From NCBI RefSeq assembly GCF_030272615.1, contig NC_081409.1, positions 19,966,260-20,030,259 on the forward strand: 64,000 nt of DNA. Direction: 5' to 3'. The position numbers were made by a program, and so were the translations under genes. Numbering within the stretch: the stretch's first letter is position 1; every line of letters begins with the position of its first letter. The notes under the pieces are model-generated. The model had not been told where the DNA came from. It searched no databases and worked only from the letters and a program-made list of their open reading frames with translations. This DNA comes from Cryptomeria japonica (taxonomy: Eukaryota > Streptophyta > Pinopsida > Cupressales > Cupressaceae). Below, piece by piece: positions 59,219-64,000 of this stretch.

Positions 59219-62200
59219 ATGAAGTCCACACTACATTTGTTTGGGAACGTTTTTAGCCTGGCATCCATTGAACCCATAGTTAGCGATATTGACCTAAAAG
59301 GGGAAAACCTTGAGGTGTTGAAAGAGAGGGTGTTCAAGGGAATCGACAAGACTTTTGGTGTGGAGATTTTGAGTAGCAGTCTCGTAGAAGCCACAACTTT
59401 TCCCCCAGCCATTCCTTGCCCAGAATTGATTTGGGAATGTATTGCTAGATATGACCCAATGTTTGAAACCATTAGGAGAGACAATGATGAAACCCTTCTT
59501 GCCATAAATTGTGAAGTAATTTACTCAATCTTCAAGATACCTGTTACCAGTTCTCCAACTTTTCCTCTGCTCAGTCAATCACCGAGTTCAACGCAGACAG
59601 AACCGGACACTATAACAATGTAGTAAAATTCTGGTTGAAGGTTCCTCAAAGATGTGGTTCCAGGTTACCCAAGAATCCTAATAAGAATCATATGTTTCCT
59701 CACATTCATGACATAATGCTTTTGTTGCACCGAGCCAGAGGATCTGTTGAAGCTTATAGCTTCGACGACTGGATTTATTGGACCGTGCAGCTGGTTTTAG
59801 AAGGGAAGCAATATTTGGATTGGGCTGAATTGATTGCTGATTCAATGAGAGAACAACTGAGTATGGCTAAACAGTTCAAACAGAACTTCTTTATGTCTTC
59901 ATATCTCTTGTATTGTTTGGCTTGTGTTAAGGAGTTGGTTGGAATACCGAAACAGCTCACTGAGGAGGATGTTCCCATATATGAGTTCTATTCCATGCTG
60001 CAAAAGGATAAAGCTTTATAGGATTTTAGAAGGGTGCAAAATGCTTTTCTGGGTGATTTGTGTCATGAATTGAAGAATATGAAAGCCAAAAGAATCTCCG
60101 AAGATGCATAGACTTTGATAAAGAGGTTTGGTAGTTTTTATATCCAGTTTCCATGCTTCTGTTACATATGGGTAGGCGGCTTTGAAGAGGAGCCCTTCAA
60201 GCTCCCTCACTTCTATTCAGATTACTTTGTTTTGGTGGAGATATGCAAGCAACTAACCTCCGTAATCAAAAAGGCACAACCCAGGGACAAATGGGAAGGT
60301 CATTTTCCCATCCAATTGGGTGTGTTGTCCTATAGTTCGATGTCTAACACTTTGAGTATAGGAGCAGACCTCAGGAATTTCAATTTTTCCCTGTATCCTA
60401 AAAGGAAAGGTTTTGATAATAAGGGATTTTCCAAAAGTCTTGGTCTAATGCCATACCTTCCAATGCCACAGTTAGAGGATTTCTGGGAAGATTGTACAGA
60501 TGAATTCGAGGTATTCAAAAGGGGAAACATGAGATTGGTGTTAGAACAAGTTGTTTCATTGCAGATAAAGTTGGATACTAAGGGGGTCGAAGAGGATTAT
60601 CTAGAGCTAGCCCGTGGGGAAGTTGAAATGCCTCCAATTGACTAGGATGAGGAAGAGAAAGATGATATACAATTAAGGAGCAAAGGAGTTTTGGAAAGGA
60701 CCGCGGCATGGGTGGCCAATAAGAAAGCAATGAAATCAAGCGTTAAGTCTAATTCTGCAAGAAGTAATAAGGATCCTCTACCTTCACCAAAGCGTCTTTC
60801 TAACAATGGTTCTATGCCTATTCCTGTAGGTAAGGATAACAAGCCACCCCAGCTTAGGCAAAGGTCTAATTTAGCATTGGATTTTTGTACTCCTCGGCAT
60901 ACCCAGTCCCGAAGTGCCGCTCAAAGAAAGATGGATCAGGCAAAGGATATAGGGGTGAAAGATACCATTCTTGATGCCCAGATATTTGAAATTGAAGACT
61001 TGGATGGCGATGTTGCTAGTGCCCTGGATTCTCATATGGTGACTGTGGCTATGACGCCACCTTCCAAGATGATCGAAGGAACCACTGGTTCCAGTGCAAC
61101 TCCTAAGTGGTTGACCACCTCGGTGAACAAAAAATGGATTTTTCTTCCTGTGACTATTCCAATTCAGGAAATGGTCGTTAAGTACACAGAGAAGAATCCA
61201 AAGCCGAAAAGGTTCAAGACTATTGCTCGCCTAGACAATGATGAGGGAACTGGAAAATGGGTTACTGAAATCGCCTTGTATAAACCCAAGGATGAAAACA
61301 AGGAGGCTAGCCCCGATGATTTCGAGATCACAAAGGTGGAATTTGGAAACATGAGTAGAGACACAGACAATCATTTCTTCCAAGTATCGGCAAAGAAAAT
61401 GCTCACTAGGTCAGAGAAGGATGGGTGAGAAAAGAGAGAACTAAAGTGACACATAAACGTGCTGGCCCACTTCATCAATAGTATTGCTTGCCTTGAGGAA
61501 CTCCCAATATCTCATGCTACAAAGAACTTCAACCCAACTTCACCAGAAAATAAAAAGCTAATGAGCCAAGTTCAATGGGCCAAGAGTATTGCTGAAGCTG
61601 TGGAGAAATGGATTGAGGGAATAATCAAGGATGACGAGAAGTACATTACCAAGTCCCGAAGGCTATGTGATGAGATACAGGGCCTTATTGTCGAAGTTCA
61701 AAATCAGCTTGTGCTGTGGGAGGAGGAGAAAAAATGGCAAAATATCTTGCCTTTGTTTGCCAAAATAGAAGAATATGGAGTTACCAGGTTTTTGACAGAA
61801 CACTCAATCAAGTTGGTGGCGGATGAATGTCAGTTTTTTGTGCTGAAGAAAACCATAATGTGGCGAGTGCTTACCTTCAAGTCTGTGATCACCGAGGCAA
61901 AGACCTTTGTTTACGAACTCCAGGATCTCCAGTGTAACATAGTTAATGATAACAAGGTGGTTAACCCTGACCATGATTGGCAGTTGGGAATTTGCGGGTT
62001 GAGCACACAAGATGCAATCGGGTCTTTCAGGATGAACATGGAGAAAATCAAGGCCAAGGGTAATTTCACTCCAAAAGATATAACAAGGGTGGCTAGGATT
62101 GAGTCTATGACTTTCATTGGAAATGATCAACTGTCAAAACATGCCGAAAAGATGGTGAAGCACCAGTGGAACAAGGAGGCAATGAAGGTGAAGCTCAACG

Positions 62201-62298
62201 CGATGAAAGTTCCAAACCAATCCATTGTTCAAGAACTCACAACCGCTCATGATGCCCACGAAAGCGGAGAGGATGATGATGATGGAAAAGTGGCATAA
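59219..62298 (+). pseudogene. Unknown ~1,000-codon ORF upstream of a gypsy primer site
   Basis: ATG 59219 opens a frame that shifts once near 59563 and then stays in one frame to 62298, with stops at 60019, about 60109, 60643, 61426 and about 61447. The N-terminal part has a Trp-rich block (SFDDWIYWTVQLVLEGKQYL, then LDWAELIADSMREQL and FFMSSYLLYCLACVKEL); the middle is Ser/Lys-rich; the last ~280 codons are helical and Lys/Glu-rich, ending in a Gly/Glu/Asp tail. No domain is recognised. It ends 0.9 kb before the primer site at 63225, so it would lie in the 5' LTR of the following element unless it belongs to another insertion. Confidence 0.6.
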
Positions 62299-62631
62299 TG
62301 CATTGATTCAGGCCCGGTTCCCTTTATTCTTGTAATTTCTCATGTTTATGCAAAGACTTCGGGACATCTGTCCCAAAATACTTCTTGTTGGCTTCATAAT
62401 TGTTTACGGGGAAGGTCAAGTTTTCAAGGAACCCTCCCCTGTTCTAAAACTATAAATTAAGGAAAGATAGATAGTATGGGGGTTAGATTTTGTGACCAAT
62501 TTTTGGTTGGTTTTCTTCGGTTTTTCCCTCTGTTTTGTGTATTTTCGGTTTTGTAGAAGGAAGAATCAGACTGCTAAATCTGGAATGTAAAAGATTTATA
62601 CATGTATTTTCGTGCCTTTGTTGCATAAGAA

Positions 62632-62641
62632 TATATATATA
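62632..62641 (+). promoter_or_regulatory. TATA box of the Ogre-like LTR
   Basis: TATATATATA lies about 590 bases upstream of the inferred LTR end at 63218, a suitable place for the promoter of the element's genomic RNA. No other strong box is seen in 62299-63218. Confidence 0.4.
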
Positions 62642-63199
62642 GAATGATCATACTATTCTTGGGAGAAGGAAAATCTGTGTATTTTGAATCTATGTAGATA
62701 CATGTCTTTGCATATGTTTATCTTATCAAATAACAGTAAGGATCTTTCCATTACAGAAAATTATTATTCTTCTGATATTCCTTCCTTTGAGTGTTTGTTT
62801 TCTTCTAGAGAAGATTCATGTTTGAGGACATATTTGTTTTCTTAAATTTGTTCATTCTTTATTAAACCTGTGAAAATGGTGTACTAAACTTTGTTTTAGT
62901 TGTTGTCATCTCATATATTGAAAAGATAGGAAAAATTGCTTTCTCCTTTTTAGGAAACATGTGTGAAATATCGGCCTCTCATCCAAGAATGAAGTAGGCA
63001 GCCTTACATGCTTTCAGGTTAAAAGCTACTATTCAAATTAAAATAGTTAAAAACATTACTTGAAAAACTGAGATAGGGAGCTGTACCTATGAAAAATTCA
63101 GAGGGAAGTGGTTTATACAACACTTACCCAACTATTTAATGAAACACTTGTCCTTAAAATAAGGCGATAGAGTTCAAAATTGATCATTTTAAAAAAGGG

Positions 63200-63218
63200 A
63201 CAAATCTATTCACTAACA
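63200..63218 (+). repeat. 3' end of the 5' LTR of an Ogre/Tat-like gypsy element
   Basis: The LTR is inferred to end in CACTAACA at 63218, six bases before the primer site. Its left edge and its mate are not in the window or not recognised, so LTR length is unknown. Only the inner edge is reported. Confidence 0.5.
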
Positions 63219-63224
63219 AATTTT

Positions 63225-63242
63225 TGGCGACTCTGTTGGGGA
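63225..63242 (+). promoter_or_regulatory. Primer-binding site, Ogre/Tat-like element
   Basis: TGGCGACTCTGTTGGGGA begins with TGG and resembles the tRNA-Arg-type primer site common in Ogre/Tat elements. It is followed by gag on the same strand, which supports the assignment. Confidence 0.7.
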
Positions 63243-63489
63243 GTTTAACAAAGAGAAAACCAAACATTCAGTAGGCTAGTATGTCATAGACATAACAAAA
63301 TTGAGCCTATAATTGGCAAAAACACACAGAGTTTGTTTTGTCAAATACATAGTTCTATAATTCAGGAAATTGTTGAGATTGAGATTTGGTTGAAAGAGCT
63401 TAGGATTCCTAAGGGTGATAACACTAGATTCTCATCCATATACTAGAGTGTAAAGGAGAGAAGGAATAATTGATAATTGTTTTGAAGAA

Positions 63490-64000
63490 TTGCAAGGGTT
63501 GTCATTCGCCACAAACTTTACTCCCAAAAGAAAATCTAAGAGTAGACCTTCCTCTCATGTTAGAGTTACTCCTATACCTTCTTCTTCAAACCCTTGGCAA
63601 GCACTAACACTTATTGGAGTTCAAGCCCCTCCCCTTGTAACCATTTATCCTTCGTTCATTATGGCCCAACCATGGGGTGCTGTTGTTGGACCTCTTTCTC
63701 TCATAGCTCATAATCCACTTCCAAAAGGGGCGAGGGATGTTTTACCTAAATATAATGGAGACAGAAAAGTCTCGGTTGAAGAGAACTTGAATTCTTTTAA
63801 TGTGGCCACTAGAATTCTGGCAGTCCAATATGAGGATGTGGCCATTAGGCTTTTTGCCCAAACTCTCATTTAGGGGGCAGTAGATTGGTTCAGTCATCTA
63901 CGAGTAGGATCCATAACTAACTGGCAAATGATGAAAACCGCTTTTGAGAAAAGGTTCAAAAGTGCTGATGATGAACATTTACTACTAGCTCAGCTCACAC
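63490..64000 (+). pseudogene. Gypsy gag, N-terminal part (runs off the window)
   Basis: From ATG 63490 the frame gives a Ser/Pro-rich start, then the plant gypsy capsid block: LPKYNGDRKVSVEENLNSF, ATRILAVQYEDVAIRLFAQTL, a TAG at 63871-63873, then GAVDWFSHLRVGSITNWQM and AFEKRFKSADDEHLLLAQL to the window end. It is the capsid protein of a plus-strand Ogre/Tat-like element. The true start may lie upstream, since the first part is not conserved. Protease and pol would lie beyond 64000. Confidence 0.85.

Noticed and set aside
59110-59505. Minus-strand 131-codon frame
   Set aside because: It is antisense to the start of the longer plus-strand ORF, which shows continuous protein-like sequence.
61804-62130. 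Minus-strand 108-codon frame
   Set aside because: It is a shadow of the plus-strand unknown ORF.
1-64000. tRNA, rRNA or snRNA genes
   Set aside because: No cloverleaf-like or conserved rRNA segments were noticed by eye; a covariance-model search would be needed to exclude small RNA genes fully.

Overview
The window reads as a gene-poor, repeat-dense plant nuclear region, most likely from a gymnosperm (conifer-type genome). The reasons are many nested Ty1/copia and Ty3/gypsy LTR retrotransposons, a plant LINE, plant-specific domains (plant mobile domain, WS/DGAT acyltransferase) and a host gene with a 2.5-kb intron. The species cannot be named from sequence alone.

Layout. 1-6382: the 3' tail of a LINE, split by a decayed copia element (copia-1, 52-6281, TSD GATAG). 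6387-7802: a duplicated copy of the 3' flank and one exon of a wax-ester-synthase-like (WSD) gene. 7803-46426: one plus-strand LINE, now in three pieces (7803-9099, 27683-29823, 44917-46426). It was broken by an 18.6-kb Ty3/gypsy element (9100-27682) and by a second copia element (copia-2, 29824-44916). The 3' LTR of copia-2 was itself split by an 8.4-kb gypsy-related element lacking reverse transcriptase (30638-39041). 46427-53310: the intact seven-exon WSD gene on the minus strand (47641-52751, 486 codons plus stop) with its flanks; intron 1 holds MITE-like repeats and intron 3 a possible hAT-like remnant. 53311-58230: a copia-type LTR plus a decayed minus-strand coding region of unknown function, split by a solo LTR (56253-57462, TSD CTTTT). 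58390-64000: a plus-strand Ogre/Tat-like gypsy element running off the window, with a decayed ~1,000-codon unknown ORF lying upstream of the primer-binding site, then the start of gag.

How the parts relate. The only gene that looks functional is the WSD acyltransferase. The LINE tail, WSD 3' flank and part of WSD exon 5 occur twice, and the junction at 7802/7803 joins WSD exon sequence to LINE coding sequence, as expected for a tandem duplication. Copia-1 sits only in the first copy, so it is younger than the duplication. The gypsy element carries gag, protease, a G-patch domain, RT, two RNase H modules, integrase and an oppositely transcribed plant-mobile-domain gene. The 8.4-kb element shares its primer-binding site, protease and G-patch but has no RT, RNase H or integrase, so it probably depended on an element of that kind. 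Exact element edges come from matching LTR pairs, TG...CA ends and target-site duplications read directly in the sequence.
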